From Bacteroidales bacterium (GTDB taxonomy: Bacteria > Bacteroidota > Bacteroidia > Bacteroidales > UBA6680), in contig JAOARD010000062.1 of NCBI GenBank assembly GCA_025210735.1, positions 1 to 64,000 on the forward strand: a stretch of DNA of 64,000 nt, written 5' to 3'. Positions 56,500-64,000 of this stretch are shown piece by piece. Every line of letters begins with the position of its first letter. Positions within the stretch are counted from its first letter, which is position 1. A program made the position numbers and the translations under genes. The notes under the pieces are model-generated. The model saw nothing but the letters and a program-made list of their open reading frames with translations. It ran no database searches and was not told the DNA's origin.

Positions 56500-57657
56500 T
56501 TATTTAAGTTGATTCTCTATTCGTATCTCCAGTTTTTTAAGAGTGAGATTCTTTCCTACTATCTCATTCTTACTGTTTATAAGAAAGTATGATGGTACCT
56601 GCTGTATATTCCAAATACGTGTTTGTAAACTATTAGGGAAATTTGCATCGTTAACATTTATCCAGTTTAACTGATCAAATTTAATTAGCTTTTTCCATGC
56701 TGCAACATCTGCATCAAGCGATACTGCATACACCTCAAATCCACGATCTTTATATTTGCTATATACCCCTTTTAGCGCAGTATTAAATGCCACACAATTT
56801 TTATTAGATACTGACCAAAAATACAACATCTTAAGCTTACCATCAACTGAGCTAAGTTTTATGCTATCGCCATTTACATTTGGTAATTCCAGATCCGGCA
56901 ACGACGATTCTGAGCTATTCATATAGTCAACTACAACAGATGCATTATATGTACTCTCCATCTCCAGGTAATCTTTCTTAAGCACAGCCACCCTTCTGTT
57001 TTTTGGATACTTTGCGCTTAATGAATCAACCACCATCTTTATAAATGGTAAATCACTTGATCTGTTTAGTATATATCTCTTATCGCGACTATATTTCTGA
57101 TATATAACAAATATTGATGCCAGTGAGTTATAATTCTTGTTCAAAAATCTACGAGACATGTTTCTCTGCTTAGCAAACAGACTCATATACACTTTATCCA
57201 TCTCTTTCTTTCTTTCAGAAGATAAAGTTCCGGCAAGGCTCTCTTTTGCAAATATTGCCTGTAACGAATCAATACTATATTCTGTTCTGTGAAGATTTTT
57301 TGTTGCCTCAACCATAAGTTCAGCATCTTTTGATCCTTCAACACTAAAGTTGTTAACAAAATCTTTACCAACATTAAATTTAATCTCCTCTTCGGGATTT
57401 ACCAACAGATTCATTATATCACCGGCTGAGCTTTTTACAGATACAAATATTGGTTCTGTTATCTGTCCTTCATAACTCAATGATTTATCACTTGCAAGTA
57501 TAGCTGAATCAAGAATAGTAGTCTTGTTTGTTGTAACTTCTGACAAAGTAACTTTATCATATTCCGATCCGGTAAATGTTCCCTCAATCTTAACATTATT
57601 CTGTTTACACGAAGCCAAAGCAATGGCACATATAGCAAATAAATATATACGCTTCAT
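56500..57657 (-). CDS. thioredoxin-fold lipoprotein with DUF4369-like domain, CxxC incomplete
   Basis: 385 aa. Lipobox in ALASCKQ (C17). The N-terminal strand-rich half (KIEGTFTGSEYDKVTLSEV, VNPEEEIKFNVGKDF) looks like DUF4369. The C-terminal half has the thioredoxin order: LPDLELPNVNGDSIKLSSVDG, KMLYFWSVSNKNCVAF, then YAVSLDADVAAWKKL and VPSYFLINSKNEIVG. The usual WCxxC is replaced by SVSNKNC, keeping only the resolving-side Cys. It thus probably lacks normal disulfide-oxidoreductase activity. Family genes often sit next to each other, as here. Confidence 0.88.
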   Translation of the reverse strand: MKRIYLFAICAIALASCKQNNVKIEGTFTGSEYDKVTLSEVTTNKTTILDSAILASDKSLSYEGQITEPIFVSVKSSAGDIMNLLVNPEEEIKFNVGKDFVNNFSVEGSKDAELMVEATKNLHRTEYSIDSLQAIFAKESLAGTLSSERKKEMDKVYMSLFAKQRNMSRRFLNKNYNSLASIFVIYQKYSRDKRYILNRSSDLPFIKMVVDSLSAKYPKNRRVAVLKKDYLEMESTYNASVVVDYMNSSESSLPDLELPNVNGDSIKLSSVDGKLKMLYFWSVSNKNCVAFNTALKGVYSKYKDRGFEVYAVSLDADVAAWKKLIKFDQLNWINVNDANFPNSLQTRIWNIQQVPSYFLINSKNEIVGKNLTLKKLEIRIENQLK

Positions 57658-57666
57658 AGTCTAAGG

Positions 57667-58827
57667 TTATTTTAAAGTTTCAATTTTATCTAATAATTCT
57701 TTTGCCCTTATATGCGACTCTATAAGTTTACCATATCTGTTTATTATAAATCCGGTAGGCAAAGCCTTTATACCATATTCTTTTATATAAGCAGATTCTG
57801 ATAACATAGTATCACATACATTTATTCCTACGGGCAAATATCTGTTTATAATATTCTTAAATTCGTCTGTATCTTTCTCTAACCAAACAGTATAGAGCAG
57901 TATCTTTTTTGTATCTTTCTTTCCGGCAATCTTTTTTAGTATATCCAGTTCGTCCTCAAAATTCTTATTATCTGTACTCAAAAAACTAAGATAGATATAT
58001 CGTCCGCCATACAGAGGCAGGTATTTTTTTACGCCTGCTGTGTCGGGCAATATTACAACAGGAGCTCTGCTCCCAATGTTCACTGAATCAGCATTACTTT
58101 TACTATACAGGATATCTCTCTTTAACCTGTTCACCTCATCATGAAAATGGTTAAAAAATCCATAATCAGAATACTGATTTTTCAGCATAGAGTCAACAAG
58201 AAAAAATAGCTTAATATCAGAATCCTTATCTAAAACAAATCTGTTATTATCATATCGTTCGCCCAGTGCTAACAGAGCCGATAATTTGTTGCTATTATCA
58301 TATATATACCTCTTAACTTCTTCTTTATGACCGTTTATTACACTGTCTGCAATGTTTTTCAGCGATACTCTAACTGAGTCAACATTCTCTGCCATCATAT
58401 TATCAAGAAACTGTTTATGCAGACTATTTAATGTAGCTATATAATTTCGACCCTTCTTCTTTAATAACAAAAATTTCTGCGACTCTTCAGATCCGGTAAT
58501 TACATGATCATCAATTGAGTTATTAAGAATCACATTTATCTTGTCTCCCGGATTAACTATAACAGGTATATTCTCTGTTTTTGTTTTTATTATGAGATAT
58601 TTTGAGTGCTTTACAACCTCCTTAAAACTATAACTCTCTGCATCTATTTCTATTGCGAGTTCAACCAACGAATCAGGATACACCTGACACAACGATATAA
58701 AATCGTTATTGCTATTACGCTTAATCTCTATTGAATATTCATTAGGATTTCTACGGGCACAGGAAAGCACTATTACTGCTGTAACTACAAATAGTAAACG
58801 AATAATGTTTTTGTTAAAATTCCCCAT
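57667..58827 (-). CDS. thioredoxin-fold lipoprotein paralog without active-site Cys
   Basis: 386 aa from ATG 58827. Lipobox VLSCARR. Same architecture as the neighbour: strand-rich N half (IIKTKTENIPVIVNPGDKIN) then GSRAPVVILPDTAG, GGRYIYLSFLSTDNKNFED, and an ALPTGFIINRYGKLIESH block at the end. In the position of WCxxC it reads FLSTDNKNF, so both catalytic Cys are missing. Gap to the next gene is 9 nt, so they form a pair. Most likely an accessory or structural thioredoxin-fold protein. Confidence 0.88.
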   Translation of the reverse strand: MGNFNKNIIRLLFVVTAVIVLSCARRNPNEYSIEIKRNSNNDFISLCQVYPDSLVELAIEIDAESYSFKEVVKHSKYLIIKTKTENIPVIVNPGDKINVILNNSIDDHVITGSEESQKFLLLKKKGRNYIATLNSLHKQFLDNMMAENVDSVRVSLKNIADSVINGHKEEVKRYIYDNSNKLSALLALGERYDNNRFVLDKDSDIKLFFLVDSMLKNQYSDYGFFNHFHDEVNRLKRDILYSKSNADSVNIGSRAPVVILPDTAGVKKYLPLYGGRYIYLSFLSTDNKNFEDELDILKKIAGKKDTKKILLYTVWLEKDTDEFKNIINRYLPVGINVCDTMLSESAYIKEYGIKALPTGFIINRYGKLIESHIRAKELLDKIETLK

Positions 58828-59066
58828 TACGAATATCAATTGTTGCTTTTTAGTGTCAAAAGTAATTTTTTTTCGGGATTTATCATCTTTTAATGATCTT
58901 GATTTGTCACCATCAGATATTTTGTGATATACATATTTGATATGCTATTTATTATTGATGATTCAGAATCATATAGATGTTTACCAATACAGAAATAAAC
59001 TTATTGCCTCTACTTTTGTTTTGATCAACAGTAGCAAAGAAGTATGTTAACAGCTAAAACGTTTTA

Positions 59067-59096
59067 TTGGCAATACTGACATTATTCTTAATTTTG
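59067..59096 (+). promoter_or_regulatory. promoter of ribF
   Basis: A -33 TTG (59067-59069) and an exact -7 TAATTTTG (59089-59096) are separated by 19 nt, the spacing expected in Bacteroidetes. The start codon follows 21 nt later. Confidence 0.65.
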
Positions 59097-59117
59097 CTAA
59101 AAATATAGATTAGAACA

Positions 59118-60044
59118 GTGAAAATATACAGAGATCTTGATACAGTAGAGGCTAATGATGTTGTTGCTACCATTGGTATTTTTGATGGTGTGCACATTGG
59201 TCATAAATTTCTTCTTGACGAACTTAAAAAAGTTGCCAGAGAGAGAGGAAAAGAGTCGTTGGTTATTACCTTCTGGCCTCACCCCAGAGTTGTGTTACAA
59301 AAAAACGGGGCTGATAAATTAAGATTTCTCACAACAATTCAGGAGAAGATTGTTTTGCTTGAAAAACAAGGAATAGACAATCTCTTTATAATCCCATTTA
59401 ACAGACAGTTTGCATCGCTTGGTGCTTGTGAGTTTGTAGAAAAATATCTTGTAAACAAACTTAACATTAATCATCTTATTGTTGGTCATAATCATTCCTT
59501 TGGAAAAAACGGTGAGGGCAATTTTAAAACACTAAGTGAGTGTGCTGATAAGTTTAATTTCTCAATAAGCCAGTTGGGTAGCAAAAACCTTAACGAACGT
59601 AAGATTAGTTCAACAATTATAAGAAATTGCCTGTTAAACGGCGATACTGAATTAGCTGCCGATCTGTTGGGTTACAACTACTGTTTAAGTGGTACAATTG
59701 TTAAAGGCAGACAGTTAGGGCGTGAAATTAACTTCCCTACAGCAAACCTGTTGCTAAACCACCCGTTTAAACTTGTTCCTAAAAGCGGAGTATATGGTGT
59801 ATCTGTAGATCTTGACGGAAACAAGTATTTTGGCATGATGAACATTGGTACCCGACCAACAATTGAGGGAGACGATTCACTGTCAATAGAGGTTCATCTG
59901 TTTAATTTTAATGCTGATGTATACGGACACAACATAGCCGTTAACCTGCACTTTTATATAAGAGAGGAGATGAAGTTCAACAATATTAACGAGCTAAAAC
60001 AGCAGCTTGAGAAAGACAAAGTTTTTGTTTTATCACGTTTTTAA
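59118..60044 (+). CDS. ribF: bifunctional riboflavin kinase/FAD synthetase
   Basis: 308 aa with a GTG start at 59118. FAD synthetase half (about 1-180): ATIGIFDGVHIGHKFLLDEL with the HxGH nucleotidyl motif, and VGHNHSFGKNGEG. Riboflavin kinase half (about 185-308): LLGYNYCLSGTIVKGRQLGR, NFPTANL, GVYGVSVDLDG, NIGTRPTI, and VHLFNFNADVYG. It makes FMN, then FAD. Stands alone with a recognisable promoter. Confidence 0.96.
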   Translation: MKIYRDLDTVEANDVVATIGIFDGVHIGHKFLLDELKKVARERGKESLVITFWPHPRVVLQKNGADKLRFLTTIQEKIVLLEKQGIDNLFIIPFNRQFASLGACEFVEKYLVNKLNINHLIVGHNHSFGKNGEGNFKTLSECADKFNFSISQLGSKNLNERKISSTIIRNCLLNGDTELAADLLGYNYCLSGTIVKGRQLGREINFPTANLLLNHPFKLVPKSGVYGVSVDLDGNKYFGMMNIGTRPTIEGDDSLSIEVHLFNFNADVYGHNIAVNLHFYIREEMKFNNINELKQQLEKDKVFVLSRF

Positions 60045-60077
60045 ATAAAAAGTATTGATATCTGCTTAAATCAGAAT

Positions 60078-60533
60078 CTAATTATATACAAATAATGTTG
60101 TTCCGTTTAACGAAGCATTATATCTTTTTAAAGGATGTCCTCCTTCATTTGAGAAACCCTCATTAGTAAGCAGGTACACCTTCTTGGTTTTAGGGCACGT
60201 TGCCGTAGGAACAGATTTACTTAACTCAACTGATTTTGAGAGATCCTCAGGTGACGTAGCATCATAAGCATAGAAATCTGTAAGCGATGCTCTGTAAAGT
60301 ATTATTCCATGTTTATTATAACCGTAAAATCCTTTGTATATAATCTTTGAATTCCCAATAGCGGTAAGCGTATTAAATTCCGGAAGATTAATATTAACAC
60401 TAAAGTTAACAGGTATTGTAGGTATAGGATGAACTGAATCTTTTTTACATGCCGAAGCTGCAATTATAAATATAAGCACTATAGTAACCTTCTGTATCTT
60501 TTGCAGAAATATTGTAGTATTAAACTGTCTCAT
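60078..60533 (-). CDS. degenerate Rieske-like lipoprotein
   Basis: 151 aa. Signal sequence ending in IIAASACKK, a lipobox at C29 or nearby. The C-terminal two thirds follow the order of a Rieske-type [2Fe-2S] fold in Bacteroidetes lipoproteins: GYNKHGIILYRASLTDFYAYDA, then a TATCPKTKKVYLLTNEG segment where a CPxCGS type loop would be, then GGHPLKRYNASLNGTTLFVYN. Only one Cys of the expected Cys-His/Cys-His set survives, so it probably binds no cluster. Convergent with ribF, gap 33 nt. Confidence 0.7.
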   Translation of the reverse strand: MRQFNTTIFLQKIQKVTIVLIFIIAASACKKDSVHPIPTIPVNFSVNINLPEFNTLTAIGNSKIIYKGFYGYNKHGIILYRASLTDFYAYDATSPEDLSKSVELSKSVPTATCPKTKKVYLLTNEGFSNEGGHPLKRYNASLNGTTLFVYN

Positions 60534-60676
60534 AACGCATAATTTTTATTCTGTTATAATAGAGCAAAGCTATCAAACCTTTTGTTCACAGGCAAAAATA
60601 GAAAATTTGTACACCAATGCTCAATATCTTTTATTATATTTATAACGAATAATGATACAAAAGTATTTGATTTGAT

Positions 60677-61015
60677 ATGGGTAAGCGTTGTATATACTTT
60701 CTGTATTTTTTTCTAATTCTGATTTTCTCTGCACAGCAGTCTTATTGTCAATCTGCAAATAAGGATGTTTTCGGTAAAAAAGGTCAGTCTGCTAAGGTTA
60801 GAAACAAAGCAGTGAAAGCACATAAAAAACGTTTGGCAAGACAAATGGAGAAGCCAAAAGAGTTTACCAAGAGAGAAAAGAAGGCAAAAAAGGAGATGGA
60901 AAGACTTAAGAAAAAACATCTCAAAAACCAAAGTAAAGAGGTTAGAAAACGTATTAAAAGAAATGCTAAAGCGGCTCGAAAAAGAGAGCGAAAAAGAAAA
61001 AAAGGAAGAAGATAG
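60677..61015 (+). CDS. tiny secreted, highly basic protein
   Basis: 112 aa with a signal peptide (about 24 residues, MGKRCIYFLYFFLILIFSAQ then QSYCQ) and a mature part of about 88 residues that is roughly half Lys plus Arg, forming long helical stretches and ending KRERKRKKGRR. Stop is 2 nt before the next gene. Resembles the 87-aa protein at 40512 in design, though the sequence is different. Could bind LPS or nucleic acid; no family is known to me. Confidence 0.78.
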   Translation: MGKRCIYFLYFFLILIFSAQQSYCQSANKDVFGKKGQSAKVRNKAVKAHKKRLARQMEKPKEFTKREKKAKKEMERLKKKHLKNQSKEVRKRIKRNAKAARKRERKRKKGRR

Positions 61016-61017
61016 TA

Positions 61018-61422
61018 ATGGATGATTTCGGGAATATTATATATATAGTTTTAACGCTGATTCTTTTGGTTGGCTCTGCTCTACGCAAAAAGAAAAAACC
61101 GAATCAGCAAAGACAAGTAAAAAAAAGGGTTACAGAATCTGTATTTGACGATATTTTTGGTGTTGATTCAGAATCTGCTGAACAGGATATATTCGAATCA
61201 ATATCGGCTAATAGAGTTCATACATTTGAATCAGCTACAGAACCTCCTGTAATAAAAGAAGAACCTCTTACAAAGAAGTATACCGAAACAAAAACCGGGA
61301 ATATAAGTACATTTGATTTTGATCTGGAAGAGGAGGAGGAAGAGAAGTATATAGACAAAGACTCTTTTGATCTTAAAGATGCCGTTGTAAAATCTATAAT
61401 TCTCGAACGCAAACATTTTTAA
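61018..61422 (+). CDS. small membrane-anchored acidic protein
   Basis: 134 aa. One N-terminal membrane helix (about 6-22: NIIYIVLTLILLVGSAL) followed by a basic cytoplasmic stretch (RKKKKPNQQRQVKKR), then an acidic low-complexity domain (FDLEEEEEEKYIDKDSFDLKDA) and a C-terminal AVVKSIILER motif typical of Bacteroidetes membrane-anchored proteins of unknown function. Coupled to the basic protein by a 2-nt gap. Opposite charges suggest the two products might interact, but they sit on different sides of the membrane. Confidence 0.75.
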   Translation: MDDFGNIIYIVLTLILLVGSALRKKKKPNQQRQVKKRVTESVFDDIFGVDSESAEQDIFESISANRVHTFESATEPPVIKEEPLTKKYTETKTGNISTFDFDLEEEEEEKYIDKDSFDLKDAVVKSIILERKHF

Positions 61423-61466
61423 ATCAGTATAGTAAACATATACTGGAATCATTAAAATATATTGTT

Positions 61467-61474
61467 TATATTTG
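61467..61474 (+). promoter_or_regulatory. -7 box (TATATTTG) of greA
   Basis: Exact TAnnTTTG match. Start of transcription would fall about 61480, directly at the first leader hairpin. Confidence 0.5.
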
Positions 61475-61479
61475 TATCG

Positions 61480-61514
61480 AAAGGGTTCCGATTTTCGGGA
61501 TTCTTTTATTTTTT
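61480..61514 (+). terminator. hairpin at the start of the greA leader, terminator-like
   Basis: 11-bp stem AAAGGGTTCCG (61480-61490) with CGGGATTCTTT (61496-61506) including three G-T pairs, followed by T-rich sequence. It can end transcription of the upstream genes or act in the greA leader. Confidence 0.65.
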
Positions 61515-61552
61515 ATAATAATCACTAAGAAAATAGTTAGTTAACTTAACCG

Positions 61553-61600
61553 GATCGGAGTGTTTGTATTGCGACCTTTAATTTTTTTGTCACACCGATC
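61553..61600 (+). promoter_or_regulatory. second hairpin in the greA leader
   Basis: GATCGG (61553-61558) pairs with CCGATC (61595-61600), extended by GTG/CAC after one mismatch; the long loop includes a run of seven T. The ribosome-binding site lies 21 nt downstream. Confidence 0.5.
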
Positions 61601-61632
61601 GATAATTTAAAATTTGAAATAAGGAGGATATC

Positions 61633-62106
61633 ATGTCAAAAATATCTTATGTTACTGAAGATGGTTTAAAAAAGCTTCAGGATGAATTGAAACAGCTTAA
61701 AACAGTTGAACGACCAAATATAAGCCAACAAATTGCAGAAGCCAGAGATAAAGGCGATCTGTCTGAGAATGCAGAGTACGATGCAGCAAAAGAGGCTCAG
61801 GGATTACTTGAACTGAGAATATCTAAACTTGAGGATGTTATTGCTAACTCTCGTGTTCTTGATGAGAAGATGATTGATACATCATCTGTACAGATATTAA
61901 ATAAGGTTAAACTAAAAAACCTTAAAAACAATGCTGTAATGGAGTATACTATTGTTTCAGAGAGCGAAGCAAATCTTAAAGAGATGAAAATTTCTGTATC
62001 TACTCCTATTGCAAAAGGATTACTTGGAAAGAAAGTAGGCGATGTTGTTGAGATTAAGGTTCCATCAGGAGTAATGGAGTTTGAGATAGTTAACATTTCA
62101 GTATAA
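61633..62106 (+). CDS. greA: transcription elongation factor GreA
   Basis: 157 aa, full length. Coiled-coil N domain (about 1-78) with KISYVTEDGLKKLQDEL, RPNISQQIAEARDKGDLSENAEYDAAKE (two blocks) including the tip acidic residues D and E, then the C-terminal FKBP-like domain ending GLLGKKVGDVVEIKVPSGVM. It enters the RNA polymerase secondary channel to cleave backtracked RNA. A strong ribosome-binding site AAGGAGG (61621-61627), unusual in this window, precedes ATG by 5 nt. Confidence 0.96.
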   Translation: MSKISYVTEDGLKKLQDELKQLKTVERPNISQQIAEARDKGDLSENAEYDAAKEAQGLLELRISKLEDVIANSRVLDEKMIDTSSVQILNKVKLKNLKNNAVMEYTIVSESEANLKEMKISVSTPIAKGLLGKKVGDVVEIKVPSGVMEFEIVNISV

Positions 62107-62122
62107 CCAAATAAACAATATT

Positions 62123-62518
62123 ATGGCATCTATATTTTCTAAAATTGTTAAGGGAGAAATACCCTCATACAAGATTGCAGAAGACGAAAACTTCTATGCT
62201 TTTCTGGATATCTTTCCGCTGGGTAAAGGTCATACATTGGTAATACCTAAAAAAGAGACTGACTATATATTTGATATAAACGATGAGGAGTATGCCAACA
62301 TGTTTCTTTTTGCAAAACGTGTTGCCAAAGCAATTGAGAAAGTTATAGAATGTAAACGTATTGGTGTTGCTGTATTAGGTCTTGAAGTTCCTCATGCCCA
62401 CATACATCTGATTCCGTTAAACGACGAAACAGATATCAACTTCTCTAATCCAAAACTTAAGTTATCAACTGAAGAGTTTAACGAAATTGCAAAAAAGATA
62501 TCTTCAGAATTTGAATAA
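62123..62518 (+). CDS. HIT-family nucleotide hydrolase
   Basis: 131 aa. Histidine triad H91-x-H93-x-H95 (VPHAHIHLIPL), with the N-terminal FSKIVKGEIPSYKIAEDE block of the Hint/HinT branch. Likely a purine-nucleoside phosphoramidase. Starts 16 nt after greA, so probably co-transcribed with it. Confidence 0.94.
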   Translation: MASIFSKIVKGEIPSYKIAEDENFYAFLDIFPLGKGHTLVIPKKETDYIFDINDEEYANMFLFAKRVAKAIEKVIECKRIGVAVLGLEVPHAHIHLIPLNDETDINFSNPKLKLSTEEFNEIAKKISSEFE

Positions 62519-62552
62519 TCACCCATAAAGTATTTATATATCTAGATTTTTG

Positions 62553-62560
62553 TATATTTG
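62553..62560 (+). promoter_or_regulatory. -7 box (TATATTTG) of the small ferredoxin gene
   Basis: Exact TAnnTTTG match 28 nt before the chosen ATG at 62589. It argues against a start at 62550, which lies inside it. Confidence 0.5.
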
Positions 62561-62588
62561 CATAAAATCAGGTAATAAAATTGTTTTT

Positions 62589-62783
62589 ATGGGTAAAGTT
62601 GCAATTGTAAAGGAACAGTATTGTCCAAAAAATCATGCATGTCCTACACTATCGGCATGTCCAACAGGAGCAATATCACAAAAAGATATATTCTCGGCTC
62701 CTACAATCAAAGAAGAAGAGTGTATTGGTTGCGGATTATGCGCAAGATCGTGCAGAGCATATGAAATGGTTCAGATAAAATAA
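62589..62783 (+). CDS. small ferredoxin-like protein with 4Fe-4S motif
   Basis: 64 aa from ATG 62589. Seven Cys: C12, C18, C24, then C45-x2-C48-x2-C51-x3-C55. The second set is a standard [4Fe-4S] motif (ECIGCGLCARSC), though Pro does not follow C55. The first set has the spacing x5-x5 before ACPTGAI (C24-P) and resembles the N-terminal iron-sulfur region of archaeal/eukaryotic ABCE1. Probably carries two clusters with C24 and C55 exchanged between them as in 2[4Fe-4S] ferredoxins. Monocistronic, with a terminator immediately after its stop. Confidence 0.85.
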   Translation: MGKVAIVKEQYCPKNHACPTLSACPTGAISQKDIFSAPTIKEEECIGCGLCARSCRAYEMVQIK

Positions 62784-62813
62784 AAAAATGCAGTGTAGTC
62801 ACTGCATTTTTTT
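62782..62813 (+). terminator. ferredoxin gene terminator
   Basis: 14-bp stem around GCAGTG/CACTGC with loop TAGT (62796-62799) and a T run. Confidence 0.9.
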
Positions 62814-62839
62814 ATTCATATTACACGCATCATAATATT

Positions 62840-63022
62840 TTACGCCTCCTTTACAGAGTAGAAACAGCGTTTAGGCGAATCTATAATGCCTTCTGTTTTT
62901 AACACCTTAATTGCCTTATCAACCTCTTTTTTATCAATAGCAGCCACCTCCGCTATTTCACCTGCCTTTAAAGGTTTATCTGCACCTTTTAATACATCAA
63001 GAACTTTCTCTTTAATCTCCAT
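62840..63022 (-). CDS. mini winged-helix protein
   Basis: 60 aa. The whole protein is one winged-helix fold: EKVLDVLKGADKPLKAGEIA helix-turn, the recognition helix DKKEVDKAIKVLKTEGII and a wing SPKRCFYSV. Similar mini MarR/wHTH proteins are found in Bacteroidetes and other anaerobes, possibly as DNA-binding regulators or as partners of larger proteins. Opposite in direction to the neighbours. A single Cys lies in the wing (RCF). Confidence 0.8.
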   Translation of the reverse strand: MEIKEKVLDVLKGADKPLKAGEIAEVAAIDKKEVDKAIKVLKTEGIIDSPKRCFYSVKEA

Positions 63023-63120
63023 TTTTAAAAATTTAAATCTTGTTTACACAAACAAGTATATTTTTAGATTGTTCAATCCCATATTTTTAATAAATTTAGA
63101 GATGTATTTAATAGCCTATT

Positions 63121-64000
63121 ATGCAACCATTTTTCTTTTGGAATTTACTGGAGGAGCATAGTTCTGTTATTATACCACTACTATACTACCTGATGGTTTT
63201 TTTAATGTCTGTAACACTTATCAGACAAAACAGAGCTCCTATTAAAACAATAGCCTGGCTAATGGTTATTGTCCTGATTCCTATTGCCGGAATTATTGCA
63301 TATATATTCTTTGGCAGATACCTTAAAAAAGAGAGGCTATTTGATGATAAAAAAGCCATTGATGCTAAACTAATAAAGAAGATGGATCCGCTGTTTGTAC
63401 CTGATCTGAAAAAGATAGAAGGTATTGAGCTGTCTGATACACTGCACAGTAAACTGAATATTATAAAACTGCTTATTAACAACAGTAAATCGCGTTTTAC
63501 ATCAAATAATAGTGTTACAATTCTTCAGAATGGATATAACACATACAAGGAGATATTTGAGCAACTTGCTGAGGCTAAAAAATTCATCCATTTTGAATAC
63601 TATATAATTGAGGAGGGAGATATTGCCGACAGATTAAAGAAGTTATTTATTGCAAAAGCAAGAGAGGGAGTAAAAGTAAGGGTAATATACGACTATGTAG
63701 GCAGTCTTAGTCTTAGTAACAAATATGTTGATGATCTGAAAAACGAAGGTGTTGAGATATACCCGTTCTTACCCGTAAGATTCGGAAAACTAACCAGCAA
63801 GATAAACTACCGTAATCATCGCAAAATAATTGTTATTGATGGTGTTACCGGATTTATGGGCGGTATTAACATTGCCGATAAATATATATACGGTAACGAA
63901 TTAGGACAGTGGCGCGATACACATATGAGAATAGATGGTGAAGCAGTAGACTCACTTAACCTGATATTTATTACTGATTGGTATTATCTTAGCGATGAGA
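63121..64000 (+). CDS. cardiolipin synthase (partial, cut by window end)
   Basis: First 293 codons of a PLD-superfamily phosphatidyltransferase from ATG 63121; it runs off the right edge. Two N-terminal membrane helices (about 15-33 and 45-67, PLDc_N type, ending IAYIFFGRYLKKERLF) are followed by the first HKD catalytic region: YRNHRKIIVIDGVTGFMGGINIADKY, written across two blocks, with H and K of the HxK(x)4D motif present. It condenses two phosphatidylglycerols in the cytoplasmic membrane. The second HKD motif would lie beyond the window. Confidence 0.92.
   Translation, partial: MQPFFFWNLLEEHSSVIIPLLYYLMVFLMSVTLIRQNRAPIKTIAWLMVIVLIPIAGIIAYIFFGRYLKKERLFDDKKAIDAKLIKKMDPLFVPDLKKIEGIELSDTLHSKLNIIKLLINNSKSRFTSNNSVTILQNGYNTYKEIFEQLAEAKKFIHFEYYIIEEGDIADRLKKLFIAKAREGVKVRVIYDYVGSLSLSNKYVDDLKNEGVEIYPFLPVRFGKLTSKINYRNHRKIIVIDGVTGFMGGINIADKYIYGNELGQWRDTHMRIDGEAVDSLNLIFITDWYYLSDE

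Overview
The window is AT-rich chromosomal DNA from a member of the Bacteroidetes/Bacteroidota, most likely a Bacteroidales-like lineage; I cannot name the species. The clues are the gene families and their order (coaX - barrel protein - TPR protein - lptC - small membrane protein - GldE-like CBS protein - ppiD), DUF4369-type thioredoxin lipoproteins, a GH109-type oxidoreductase lipoprotein, scarce Shine-Dalgarno sites, and -7 boxes of the TAnnTTTG type.

Layout. 0.4-3.5 kb (+): polyprenyl-phosphate sugar transferase, dihydroorotase, 2-hydroxyacid dehydrogenase. 3.6-5.9 kb (-): a secreted barrel-like protein and aspartate kinase. 6.2-18.5 kb (+): fbp, mfd, coaX and the envelope-biogenesis series ending in ppiD. 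18.9-28.7 kb (-): a long run, transcribed from mtaB through an IMPase, two glycosyltransferases, an EamA transporter, an aminotransferase and an orphan peptide-type ABC permease to rsmA and mgtE, with several 4-8 nt overlaps. 29-32 kb: a GH109-type lipoprotein, an orphan secreted protein, a DUF6261-type protein and several non-coding repeats.

33.1-39.3 kb is the accessory island and the highlight: a type VI-B CRISPR-Cas13b locus. It has a 1083-aa Cas13b with an RxxxxH motif near each end, a decayed transmembrane accessory gene just upstream, no adaptation genes, and a 24-repeat array (36-nt repeats, 30-nt spacers). Seven intervals of the array are oversized (70, 83 or 133 nt) and hold copies of a palindrome-bearing element. 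Each such interval is followed by a variant repeat. A related two-palindrome element lies outside the array at about 31.3 kb. A triplicated 165-bp satellite lies upstream of the Cas locus.

39.4-43.6 kb (+): a lipoprotein, then a four-gene operon of a tiny basic secreted protein, a secreted barrel-like protein, a response regulator and a histidine kinase. 43.7-49 kb (-): clpP, trigger factor, tRNA-Leu(TAG), lptB, tatC, kdsD. 49.1-54.3 kb (+): recQ, an ABC exporter pair and a secreted protein. 54.4-58.8 kb (-): folA, thyA, lpxH and two thioredoxin-fold lipoproteins lacking the CxxC pair. 59.1-64 kb: ribF, a degenerate Rieske-like lipoprotein, a second tiny basic secreted protein, greA with a structured leader, a HIT protein, a small ferredoxin, a mini winged-helix protein and a cardiolipin synthase cut by the window end.

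Most of the window is core metabolism, envelope assembly (LptB/LptC/LpxH/KdsD, TatC, PpiD) and genome maintenance. The novelty is concentrated between 31 and 39.4 kb.
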